Assembly (NCBI GenBank): GCA_904502265.1
Contig: CAJGDT010000048.1
Location: forward strand, 1 to 9,917
Source of the DNA: an uncultured Barnesiella sp.
GTDB lineage: Bacteria > Bacteroidota > Bacteroidia > Bacteroidales > Barnesiellaceae_A
Direction: 5' to 3'
Length of the DNA stretch: 9,917 bases
Shown: piece after piece, positions 1-5,598 of the stretch
Numbering within the stretch: position 1 is the first letter of the stretch
Layout of the letters: each line of letters starts with the position of its first letter
The notes under the pieces: model-generated
Seen by the model: the letters and a program-made list of their open reading frames with translations, nothing else
Database searches by the model: none
Told to the model about the DNA's origin: nothing
Made by a program: the position numbers and the translations under genes

Positions 1-1876
1 AGTCGGCGGCAGCAGCGTTTTCGATAGTCACTTGCTTGAGAAGGCGTGTTTCGGGGTTCATGGTGGTTTCCCACAATTGCTCGGGGTTCATCTCACCAAG
101 ACCTTTGTAACGTTGTATCTCGATATTCTCTTCGCGACCCTCACCATAGTTGGCTATGAACATATCGCGTTGCAAGTCGGTCCAGCAGTACTCCTCAACC
201 TTACCACGTTTACTCTTGCACTTGTATAGAGGGGGGGTGGCGAGGTAGAGATAACCTTGCTCGATAATGGGACGCATGCGACGGAAGAAGAATGTCATCA
301 ACAATGTAGCAATGTGAGCACCATCGACGTCGGCATCGGTCATGATGATAATCTTGTGATAGCGCAACTTGTCGATATTGGCGGCCTTGCTGTCATCCTC
401 TGTACCGATAGTAACACCGAGCGCCTTGAACATATTGCTGATTTCTTGGTTCTCGAATACCTTGTGGTCCATAGCCTTCTCTACGTTGAGAATCTTACCA
501 CGCAAGGGAAGAATGGCTTGGAACATGCGGTTACGACCTTGCTTGGCCGATCCACCCGCCGAGTCACCCTCGACAATGAATATCTCACACTCCTCGGCGT
601 TACGAGAAGAGCAGTCAGCCAATTTACCGGGCAATCCACCACCGGTAAGGGGTGTCTTGCGTTGTATCTTTTCACGAGCGGCACGAGCAGCATGACGTGC
701 TTGCGCAGCAAGTATTACCTTGTCGACAATAGCCTTGGCTTGTTTGGGGTGCTCTTCGAGGTATTGAGCCAATGCCTCGTTGATGGCTTGTTGTACGGCA
801 CCAGCCACCTCGCTATTACCAAGCTTGGTCTTGGTTTGACCCTCAAACTGAGGCTCCATAACCTTCACTGAGATAACAGCAGTAAGACCCTCGCGGAAGT
901 CGTTGCTATCGATCTCAATCTTCACCTTTTCGAGCATCTTTGAGTCCTCGGCATACTTCTTGAGAGTACGAGTAAGACCCATGCGGAAACCGGTAAGGTG
1001 TGTACCACCCTCCATGGTGTTAATGTTGTTTACATACGAATAGAGATTCTCAGTAAACGAAGTGTTGTATGTCATGGCAACCTCAACAGGTATGCCTTGT
1101 TTCTCGGTAACGATGTGAATGATATCTTCGATAAGCGCTTCCTTGCCGTGGTTGATATACTTCACAAACTCCTTAAGACCCTCTTGCGAGTGGTACTCCT
1201 CGTGGTGAGGATTGCCTTGCTCATCGACACGGCGACGGTCGGTAAGCGATAGGCGAATACCGGCGTTGAGGAATGCCAAGTCGCGCAAGCGGTGTGCAAG
1301 CGTATCGAAGTTATACTCAGTAGTTTCTTGGAATATCGAGCCATCGGGCTTGAAGGTTACACTTGTACCGGTGTCTTGGCAAGTACCTATCACCTCGACA
1401 TCGTGCAAGGGCTTACCGCACGAGAACTCCTGCATGTGTATCTTACCATCGCGGCGTACCTCGGCACGCAAGTAGGTCGAGAGTGCGTTTACACACGATA
1501 CACCCACACCGTGCAGACCACCCGATACTTTGTATGAGCCTTTGTTAAACTTACCACCGGCATGCAATACGGTAAGTACTACTTCGAGGGCCGATTTACC
1601 CTCTTTCTCATGCATATCTACAGGAATACCACGACCATCATCTACTACAGTAATAGAGTTGTCGGGGTTTATATATACATTGATGTTGGTAGCGTATCCG
1701 GCAAGAGCCTCGTCGATAGAGTTATCGACAACCTCATATACGAGGTGGTGCAAACCCTTCACTCCTGTGTCGCCAATATACATGGCAGGACGTTTACGTA
1801 CAGCTTCGAGGCCTTCCAATACCTGAATACTATCGGCCGAATAATTGCCGTTTTTCTCTTCCAATTCTTCTGACAT
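1..1876 (-). CDS. gyrB: DNA gyrase subunit B (3' end cut by window edge)
   Basis: ATPase subunit of the A2B2 type II topoisomerase that introduces negative supercoils into DNA. Translation from the ATG at 1876-1874 gives 625 codons with no internal stop; about 25 C-terminal residues are probably missing, since Bacteroidota GyrB is usually near 650 residues. The N-terminal GHKL ATPase domain (about 1-220) has the catalytic and Mg-binding pair E48 and N52 in YEVVDNSIDEA, and GGLHGVGVSCVNALS. The transducer domain carries the QTK loop (K349). The TOPRIM domain has EGDSAGG (E436) and the metal-binding run TDADVDGAH (D514, D516, D518). The C-terminal part has QRYKGLGEMNPEQLW. The roughly 170-residue TOPRIM insertion of E. 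coli GyrB is absent, as is normal in this phylum. ParE is the alternative, but the N-terminus and RGKILNVEKAM resemble Bacteroidota GyrB. A promoter-like element lies about 100 bases upstream. The leader has no Shine-Dalgarno. Confidence 0.97.
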   Translation of the reverse strand, partial: MSEELEEKNGNYSADSIQVLEGLEAVRKRPAMYIGDTGVKGLHHLVYEVVDNSIDEALAGYATNINVYINPDNSITVVDDGRGIPVDMHEKEGKSALEVVLTVLHAGGKFNKGSYKVSGGLHGVGVSCVNALSTYLRAEVRRDGKIHMQEFSCGKPLHDVEVIGTCQDTGTSVTFKPDGSIFQETTEYNFDTLAHRLRDLAFLNAGIRLSLTDRRRVDEQGNPHHEEYHSQEGLKEFVKYINHGKEALIEDIIHIVTEKQGIPVEVAMTYNTSFTENLYSYVNNINTMEGGTHLTGFRMGLTRTLKKYAEDSKMLEKVKIEIDSNDFREGLTAVISVKVMEPQFEGQTKTKLGNSEVAGAVQQAINEALAQYLEEHPKQAKAIVDKVILAAQARHAARAAREKIQRKTPLTGGGLPGKLADCSSRNAEECEIFIVEGDSAGGSAKQGRNRMFQAILPLRGKILNVEKAMDHKVFENQEISNMFKALGVTIGTEDDSKAANIDKLRYHKIIIMTDADVDGAHIATLLMTFFFRRMRPIIEQGYLYLATPPLYKCKSKRGKVEEYCWTDLQRDMFIANYGEGREENIEIQRYKGLGEMNPEQLWETTMNPETRLLKQVTIENAAAAD

Positions 1877-1974
1877 ATCTTGTTTGAGTTTTGTCGTTTG
1901 TGTTGTGCTACATGCGCACAAAATTTACTGGCATGGACTGTTTATCACCCATGCACAATGATACTATTACGAAA

Positions 1975-1982
1975 CAAAGATA
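1975..1982 (-). promoter_or_regulatory. Probable gyrB promoter, -7 element
   Basis: The minus strand reads TATCTTTG, an exact match to the Bacteroidota -7 consensus TAnnTTTG. Transcription would start near 1968 and give a leader of about 90 bases before the gyrB ATG. I find no clear TTTG at the expected -33 spacing; that stretch is T-rich (CTTTTC near 1995-2000 on the minus strand). It is the only good -7 match I see in the gyrB upstream gap. Confidence 0.5.
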
Positions 1983-2110
1983 ATAAAAAAACATGAAAAG
2001 ATGTGCGATAAAATCTATTTTTCTGCACCTTTTTATGATTAAAAAATGTGATAAATGAAGGGCTAAATATTACACCATCTATTTACGCAGGAAACGAAAC
2101 AGCTATTGAT

Positions 2111-2146
2111 AAAAAAGAAAAGCGCCTGTCGGTGTGACAAGCGCTT
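2111..2146 (-). terminator. Rho-independent terminator of tRNA-Glu(CUC)
   Basis: On the minus strand, five bases past the tRNA 3' end, an 11-bp stem (2146-2136 with 2130-2120, one G-U pair) closes a 5-base loop. A T-rich tract (TTTCTTTTTT, 2120-2111) follows. This is a textbook intrinsic terminator. It ends the single-tRNA transcript before it reaches gyrB, so gyrB needs its own promoter. Confidence 0.9.
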
Positions 2147-2151
2147 CGTAG

Positions 2152-2223
2152 TAGCCGATAGGGGAATCGAACCCCTCTTTTAAGATTGAGAATCTTACGT
2201 CCTAACCGATAGACGAATCGGCC
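2152..2223 (-). tRNA. tRNA-Glu (anticodon CUC)
   Basis: A 72-nt cloverleaf reads on the minus strand. The acceptor stem is GGCCGAT paired with ATCGGCT. The D arm has the Glu-type GTCT...AGGA. The anticodon stem TAAGA/TCTTA encloses the loop TTCTCAA, giving anticodon CTC for GAG codons. The T arm is AGGGG-TTCGATT-CCCCT and the discriminator is A. Position 1 pairs with 72 as a G-U wobble. CCA is not encoded, so the CCA-adding enzyme must supply it. It has its own promoter and terminator and is transcribed alone. It resembles the two UUC isoacceptors at 4106 and 4500, most strongly in the D-arm half. Confidence 0.95.
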
Positions 2224-2241
2224 ATTTGTTTTTTGGTGCGA

Positions 2242-2274
2242 CAAAGGTAATACTTTTATAATATAACCTCCAAA
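2242..2274 (-). promoter_or_regulatory. Promoter of tRNA-Glu(CUC)
   Basis: On the minus strand, TTTG (2274-2271) is followed after 21 bases by TACCTTTG (2249-2242). This is a full match to the Bacteroidota housekeeping promoter TTTG-N19-21-TAnnTTTG. The expected start is near 2236, about 13 bases before the mature tRNA 5' end at 2223. Confidence 0.8.
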
Positions 2275-2412
2275 TTTTTTGCACCTTTTTTGAAAAAAAT
2301 TTATTCTCTCACCCCTTTTTCACTCCTCTTCGCCTTCAGCACGGCCTATCGGGTTTCTGCCACACAAGTTGCACACATATGTCTTTTTTACTCAACCAAT
2401 ATGCTTTTGTAT

Positions 2413-2420
2413 TAACTTTG
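2413..2420 (+). promoter_or_regulatory. Probable antiporter promoter, -7 element
   Basis: TAACTTTG matches TAnnTTTG on the plus strand. The predicted start is near 2427, about 44 bases upstream of the antiporter ATG. The -33 region has only a T-run (2384-2389) rather than an exact TTTG. A second match, TAAATTTG at 2435-2442, also lacks a well-spaced -33 element and is a weaker alternative. Confidence 0.5.
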
Positions 2421-2470
2421 TAATATTTTTTGATTAAATTTGTATCGAAAAACTAAAAACTTTATACACA

Positions 2471-3937
2471 ATGATAGTTACAACTGGAAATATTTTACTT
2501 ATAGGATCAATCCTACTTATCGCAAGTATTATTCTCAGCAAGGCCGGAGCACGTTTTGGCATTCCCACACTGTTGGTGTTTCTCATTGCCGGTATGCTAT
2601 TTGGCACAGACGGCCTCGGACTGCAATTTAACAGCGCCGAAGATGCACAATTTTTGGGCGTGATAGCTTTGAGTATCATCTTGTTTTCGGGAGGTCTGGA
2701 CACGCGATTTTCCGAAATCAAACCTATACTTGCCCCGGGCATAATACTCTCAACACTTGGCGTGGCATTAACAACTCTTTTTGCCGGCATATTTATATAT
2801 TGGATAACCAATCTTGATGCCGTAAAAATAACCCTACCATTAACTACTTCTCTACTACTTGCAGCCACTATGTCATCTACCGACTCGGCATCAGTATTCA
2901 ACATTCTACGCTCTCAACGCATGGCCCTTAAGCACAACTTGCGCCCCATGCTTGAGTTAGAAAGTGGTAGCAACGACCCCATGGCATACATGCTCACACT
3001 TGTTCTTATACAAATTGTGAGCGCAGGAGGTGTTACGGCAACCGATGTCATATCTATGCTTTTCGTACAATTTGTCATAGGTGGCGCTGTAGGATTCCTA
3101 CTCGGAAAAGGAGCTGTATGGTTTATCAACAAACTCCGACTACCCAACCCCTCTCTATACCCCATCATCGCATTGGGACTGATTTTCTTGGTATATTCTT
3201 TAACCGATGTATGCCACGGTAACGGCTTCTTAGCCGTGTACATAGCCGGTATCGTCATAGGCAACAGTCGTATTAGCTATAAACGCGAGGTATCGACGTT
3301 CCTCGATGGTATTACATGGCTCTTCCAAATCGTTTTATTCTTGATCTTGGGTCTACTTGTAAACCCTCACGAGATGCTTTCGATAGCAATGATTGGTGGT
3401 CTCATAGGTATATTCATGATACTTGTAGCACGCCCGCTAAGTGTAATGCTATGCTTGTTGCCCTTTAAACACATCAACTTCAAGTCGCGACTCTTTATAT
3501 CGTGGGTGGGATTGCGTGGCGCTGCACCCATTTTGTTTGCCACCTATCCTATTATCGCCGATGTTGAGGGGGCTAATATCATATTTAATATTGTGTTCTT
3601 TGTAACGATATTATCATTGATTGTACAAGGTACTACATTGTCGAGCATAGCTAAAGCCTTGAATATCTCGGAACCTGAGCCCGAGAAGCCCGACCACTTC
3701 GGTGTGGAAATACCCGAAGAACTCGAAACAGCACTCAACGCCTTGGATGTAACAGCCGAAATGCTGGTCGATGGTGTTACCCTTAAAGAGGTAAAGCTAC
3801 CCAGGGGAGCCTTGGTTATGCTCATACGCCGTGGTCATGAATTCATTGTTCCCAATGGATCGGTACAGCTACGACCCGGCGACCGCCTACTCATGATATC
3901 GCAAGAGGTAAAACCTCGCGAAAAGCTAAAAATATAG
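2471..3937 (+). CDS. nhaP2: CPA1-family K+/H+ (or Na+/H+) antiporter with C-terminal RCK_C domain
   Basis: Inner-membrane cation/proton antiporter, 488 residues, expected to exchange cytoplasmic K+ or Na+ for H+. Residues 1-395 are almost continuous hydrophobic segments (about 12 or more). Family landmarks visible are STDSASVF (T137-D138), the ESGSNDP motif with the ion-binding pair N168-D169, and SWVGLRGAAP with R349. A short acidic linker (EPEPEKPDHFGVEIPEE, from about 401) leads to a soluble TrkA-C/RCK_C domain, about 420-485, containing the conserved stretch LRPGDRLLMIS. E. coli NhaP2/CvrA is longer (about 578 residues) because of an added CorC_HlyC domain, which is missing here. The ATG is chosen because the first membrane helix starts right after it. 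The gene is a single unit with its own promoter and terminator, opposite in strand to the tRNA and rpsT genes on both sides. The exact cation cannot be told from sequence; the symbol is by similarity. Confidence 0.88.
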   Translation: MIVTTGNILLIGSILLIASIILSKAGARFGIPTLLVFLIAGMLFGTDGLGLQFNSAEDAQFLGVIALSIILFSGGLDTRFSEIKPILAPGIILSTLGVALTTLFAGIFIYWITNLDAVKITLPLTTSLLLAATMSSTDSASVFNILRSQRMALKHNLRPMLELESGSNDPMAYMLTLVLIQIVSAGGVTATDVISMLFVQFVIGGAVGFLLGKGAVWFINKLRLPNPSLYPIIALGLIFLVYSLTDVCHGNGFLAVYIAGIVIGNSRISYKREVSTFLDGITWLFQIVLFLILGLLVNPHEMLSIAMIGGLIGIFMILVARPLSVMLCLLPFKHINFKSRLFISWVGLRGAAPILFATYPIIADVEGANIIFNIVFFVTILSLIVQGTTLSSIAKALNISEPEPEKPDHFGVEIPEELETALNALDVTAEMLVDGVTLKEVKLPRGALVMLIRRGHEFIVPNGSVQLRPGDRLLMISQEVKPREKLKI

Positions 3938-3961
3938 CCCCTAACAGGGCTTCGGTCAATC

Positions 3962-4003
3962 AAATAAGGTTGCGTCAACACATGACACAACCTTATTTTT
4001 TTT
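3962..4003 (+). terminator. Rho-independent terminator of the antiporter gene
   Basis: An 11-bp stem, AAATAAGGTTG (3962-3972) with CAACCTTATTT (3988-3998), extends inward across one C-A mismatch by three more pairs around the 7-base loop AACACAT. It runs into a tract of eight T (3996-4003). It lies 24 bases after the TAG stop. A small GC hairpin (AGCC...GGCT, 3936-3951) overlaps the stop codon just before it. Confidence 0.88.
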
Positions 4004-4070
4004 GATATCCACACATCGACATCATGCATCGCTACTCAATGAGACGTGACATCAACGGCACGTGGCAGAT

Positions 4071-4101
4071 AAAAAAAGACCGTCATGATTATGACGGTCT
4101 T
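4071..4101 (-). terminator. Rho-independent terminator of the tRNA-Glu/rpsT unit
   Basis: The minus strand has a perfect 11-bp stem (4101-4091 with 4086-4076) around a 4-base loop, followed by T7 (4077-4071). It starts about five bases past the tRNA-Glu 3' end, the same spacing as at the CUC tRNA. It faces the antiporter terminator across 67 bases (4004-4070) in which I see no feature. Confidence 0.92.
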
Positions 4102-4105
4102 AACG

Positions 4106-4177
4106 TAGCCCATAGGAGAATCGAACTCCTCTTTCAAGAATGAAAATCTTGCGTCCTAACCGATAGACGAATGGGCC
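4106..4177 (-). tRNA. tRNA-Glu (anticodon UUC), copy downstream of rpsT
   Basis: A 72-nt cloverleaf on the minus strand: acceptor GGCCCAT/ATGGGCT, Glu-type D arm, anticodon stem CAAGA/TCTTG with loop TTTTCAT (anticodon TTC), T arm AGGAG-TTCGATT-CTCCT, discriminator A. Pair 1-72 is a G-U wobble. CCA is not encoded. It is identical base for base to the copy at 4500-4571. It lies 42 bases past the rpsT stop with no promoter match in between, so it is most simply the last gene of the tRNA-rpsT-tRNA transcript. Confidence 0.96.
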
Positions 4178-4182
4178 ATCAT

Positions 4183-4203
4183 CAGGGGTTATACAACCAC
4201 CTG
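4183..4203 (-). other. Hairpin in the rpsT-tRNA spacer
   Basis: On the minus strand CAGG-T-GGTT (4203-4195) pairs with AACCCCTG (4190-4183) around the loop GTAT. This gives 8 bp with one bulged T. It sits five bases before the 5' end of the downstream tRNA-Glu and 16 bases past the rpsT stop. It has no T-tract, so it is not an intrinsic terminator. It could protect the rpsT 3' end or guide processing; this is inference. Confidence 0.45.
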
Positions 4204-4219
4204 TAACTTGTAACGCAGA

Positions 4220-4471
4220 TTAGAGAGCGTTTACGTGGTGAGCAAGCTTAGACTTGAGGTTAGCTGCCTTGTTAGAGTGAATGACATTCTTCTTGGCAAG
4301 CTTGTCGAGCATAGAGCTTACTTTCTTGTACAATTCAGCGGCCTCTTCCTTCACAGTTGTAGCGCGCAACTTACGCATAGCGTTACGTGCAGTCTTTGCA
4401 TAGTAACGATTGTGCAAGTTTCTAACTTGTGTCTCTCTAATTCTTTTCTTAGCAGATTTATGGTTTGCCAT
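4220..4471 (-). CDS. rpsT: 30S ribosomal protein S20
   Basis: Primary binder of 16S rRNA in the body of the small ribosomal subunit. The protein is 83 residues, the normal S20 length, and strongly basic. The N-terminus MANHKSAKKRIR is the family signature. Further conserved stretches are RNAMRKLR and the C-terminal HSNKAANLKSKLAHHVN. The ATG at 4471-4469 is fixed by this N-terminus. The gene sits between two identical tRNA-Glu(UUC) genes on the same strand. Only 28 bases separate the 3' end of the upstream tRNA from the ATG, and I see no promoter there. The mRNA leader is therefore probably created when the tRNA 3' end is processed. No Shine-Dalgarno is visible; the leader is AT-rich. Confidence 0.97.
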   Translation of the reverse strand: MANHKSAKKRIRETQVRNLHNRYYAKTARNAMRKLRATTVKEEAAELYKKVSSMLDKLAKKNVIHSNKAANLKSKLAHHVNAL

Positions 4472-4499
4472 GTCTTTAGTGTTTTATTTATTTATCTTG

Positions 4500-4571
4500 T
4501 AGCCCATAGGAGAATCGAACTCCTCTTTCAAGAATGAAAATCTTGCGTCCTAACCGATAGACGAATGGGCC
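4500..4571 (-). tRNA. tRNA-Glu (anticodon UUC), copy upstream of rpsT
   Basis: A 72-nt cloverleaf identical to the one at 4106-4177: acceptor GGCCCAT/ATGGGCT with G1-U72, anticodon loop TTTTCAT (anticodon TTC), T arm AGGAG-TTCGATT-CTCCT, discriminator A, no encoded CCA. It is the first gene of the unit, about 43 bases after the predicted start of the promoter at 4621-4651. The identity extends slightly beyond the tRNA, making 75-bp direct repeats (4105-4179 and 4499-4573). Confidence 0.96.
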
Positions 4572-4620
4572 ATACCTAATTGCTTTGTCAGTGACTTAAG
4601 CACCTCTACAAAAGCGAGTG

Positions 4621-4651
4621 CAAATATACGGCTCTTTTTTATATCTGCAAA
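4621..4651 (-). promoter_or_regulatory. Promoter of the tRNA-Glu/rpsT/tRNA-Glu unit
   Basis: On the minus strand TTTG (4651-4648), 19 bases, then TATATTTG (4628-4621): a full match to the Bacteroidota promoter. The predicted start is near 4615. The 14 bases around the -7 element (4618-4631) are identical to those of the secDF promoter at 8643-8656. Confidence 0.82.
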
Positions 4652-4697
4652 ACTTTTTGGCGCAAAATTTAATTTTTCATGCTTTTTTATAGGCTTT

Positions 4698-4715
4698 TAG
4701 GGGGTTTACCCCCTA
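4698..4715. repeat. 18-bp palindrome between the rpsT and recO promoters
   Basis: TAGGGGG (4698-4704) and its perfect reverse complement CCCCCTA (4709-4715) flank TTTA, with TTTT directly after on the plus strand. It stands between two divergent promoters with no gene end near it, so a terminator role is not obvious. It could be an operator for a dimeric regulator, a hairpin, or one copy of a dispersed repeat. The sequence alone does not decide. Confidence 0.6.
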
Positions 4716-4732
4716 TTTTCAGCATCGAAGCA

Positions 4733-4764
4733 CTTGTTTCTTTATCTATTATTGTGTTATTTTG
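4733..4764 (+). promoter_or_regulatory. Possible recO promoter
   Basis: CTTG (4733-4736), a 20-base spacer, then TTATTTTG (4757-4764). Each element has one mismatch to TTTG and TAnnTTTG, but the spacing is right. Transcription would start around 4769-4771, that is, at or within a base or two of the recO ATG at 4770. The mRNA would then be leaderless or nearly so. Confidence 0.4.
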
Positions 4765-4769
4765 CATCT

Positions 4770-5495
4770 ATGTACGACAAGACACGAGGCATTGTTCTTC
4801 ACACAATTCCCTACAACGACTCACTCTCGGTAGTCCACATTTACACCGAGCGATATGGTCGCATGGCTTATACCTTGCCACGCGGAGCCGGTCGTGCCGC
4901 GAAGATGGCGCGCGCACTGTACATGCCTATGTCGCTACTCGAGTTGGAAGTGGAGACCCGACAGGGGCGCAGCTTGCAACGTATTCGCGAGGCACACACC
5001 TGGATACCACTACCCTACATGCAGAGCGATCCTATACGAGCATCTCTTGCTATGTTCATATCGGAGTTTTTGAGCAGTGTACTGCGCAACAACGAGCCAC
5101 AGCCCGAACTCTTTGCCTACATTGCACGCTCTATCCACCTGCTCGACCGCATAAACAATGGATTGGGCAACTTTCATCTGTGCTTTCTCATAGGACTCAC
5201 CGCCTATATGGGCATTACTCCCAATACCGATGGCTACCGTCAAGGCACATACTTCGACATGCAAGAGGGCATATTTGTACCCGAGCAACCCCTATTCAAC
5301 ACTTCACTACAACCCAACGAGGCGACTTTCATGATAAAACTGCTGCGCATGAATTTTGCCAACCTTCACCTCTATCGCTTCTCGCGCGACGAGCGCAATG
5401 TTATCCTCGACCGCATTATTACTTATTATAGTATTCACCTATCGGGCATGGGACAACTGTCGTCGCCAGCCGTATTGCACGCACTGTTCGACTAA
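4770..5495 (+). CDS. recO: DNA repair protein RecO
   Basis: Recombination mediator that anneals single strands and, with RecR (and RecF), loads RecA onto SSB-coated gaps. The protein has 241 residues, close to the usual RecO length. The N-terminal OB-fold (about 1-80) begins MYDKTRGIVLHTIPYNDS, followed by the YTERYGRMAYTLPRGAGR stretch typical of the family. The rest is the helical C-terminal domain. The start at 4770 matches the family N-terminus. An in-frame ATG at 4734 would add twelve hydrophobic residues (MFLYLLLCYFAS) foreign to RecO and would lie inside the probable promoter. The four-Cys zinc finger of some RecO proteins is absent; the only Cys is in FHLCFLIG. It is divergent from the rpsT unit and convergent with secDF. 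Repair of stalled forks is the expected job. Confidence 0.93.
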   Translation: MYDKTRGIVLHTIPYNDSLSVVHIYTERYGRMAYTLPRGAGRAAKMARALYMPMSLLELEVETRQGRSLQRIREAHTWIPLPYMQSDPIRASLAMFISEFLSSVLRNNEPQPELFAYIARSIHLLDRINNGLGNFHLCFLIGLTAYMGITPNTDGYRQGTYFDMQEGIFVPEQPLFNTSLQPNEATFMIKLLRMNFANLHLYRFSRDERNVILDRIITYYSIHLSGMGQLSSPAVLHALFD

Positions 5496-5540
5496 CACGA
5501 GTTCATCACCACTCTGCAAGCAATTCACCTATACATTATA

Positions 5541-5581
5541 TATAAAGAAAGGGCTGCTCCTCAACGGAACAGCCCTTTGTT
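5541..5581. terminator. Bidirectional terminator between recO and secDF
   Basis: AAAGGGCTG (5548-5556) pairs with CAGCCCTTT (5570-5578). Inside, TCC/GGA adds three pairs around TCAAC. On the minus strand the stem is followed by CTTTATATATAA and serves secDF, whose stop is at 5599. On the plus strand TTTGTTATAT follows and serves recO, whose stop is at 5495. Confidence 0.85.
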
Positions 5582-5598
5582 ATATACTCTTGCAAAGA

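Noticed and set aside
231..237. G7 homopolymer in gyrB as a phase-variation or frameshift site
   Set aside because: The reading frame is continuous on both sides (Thr-Pro-Pro codons) and gyrB is essential, so switching is implausible.
257..871. 204-codon open frame on the plus strand inside gyrB
   Set aside because: It lies wholly antisense to the intact, motif-rich gyrB frame. Its product has no recognisable domain, and long antisense frames are common opposite conserved genes with this codon use.
1..1876. Assignment as topoisomerase IV subunit ParE instead of GyrB
   Set aside because: The N-terminal NYSADSIQVLEGLEAVRKRP and the TOPRIM surroundings look like Bacteroidota GyrB. The short length alone does not indicate ParE in this phylum.
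2434..2904. 156-codon minus-strand open frame overlapping the antiporter start
   Set aside because: Antisense to the antiporter's membrane segments and its promoter. No recognisable protein features.
2198..4172. 21-bp identical stretches in the tRNA-Glu genes flanking the antiporter, as possible integrase att sites
   Set aside because: The identity is the D-arm half expected between isoacceptors. There is no integrase gene and no mobile-element content between them.
4679..5431. 250-codon plus-strand frame overlapping recO
   Set aside because: Runs in a different frame through recO. The product is rich in His, Arg and Thr and unlike any family I know, whereas the RecO frame has the family N-terminus and length.
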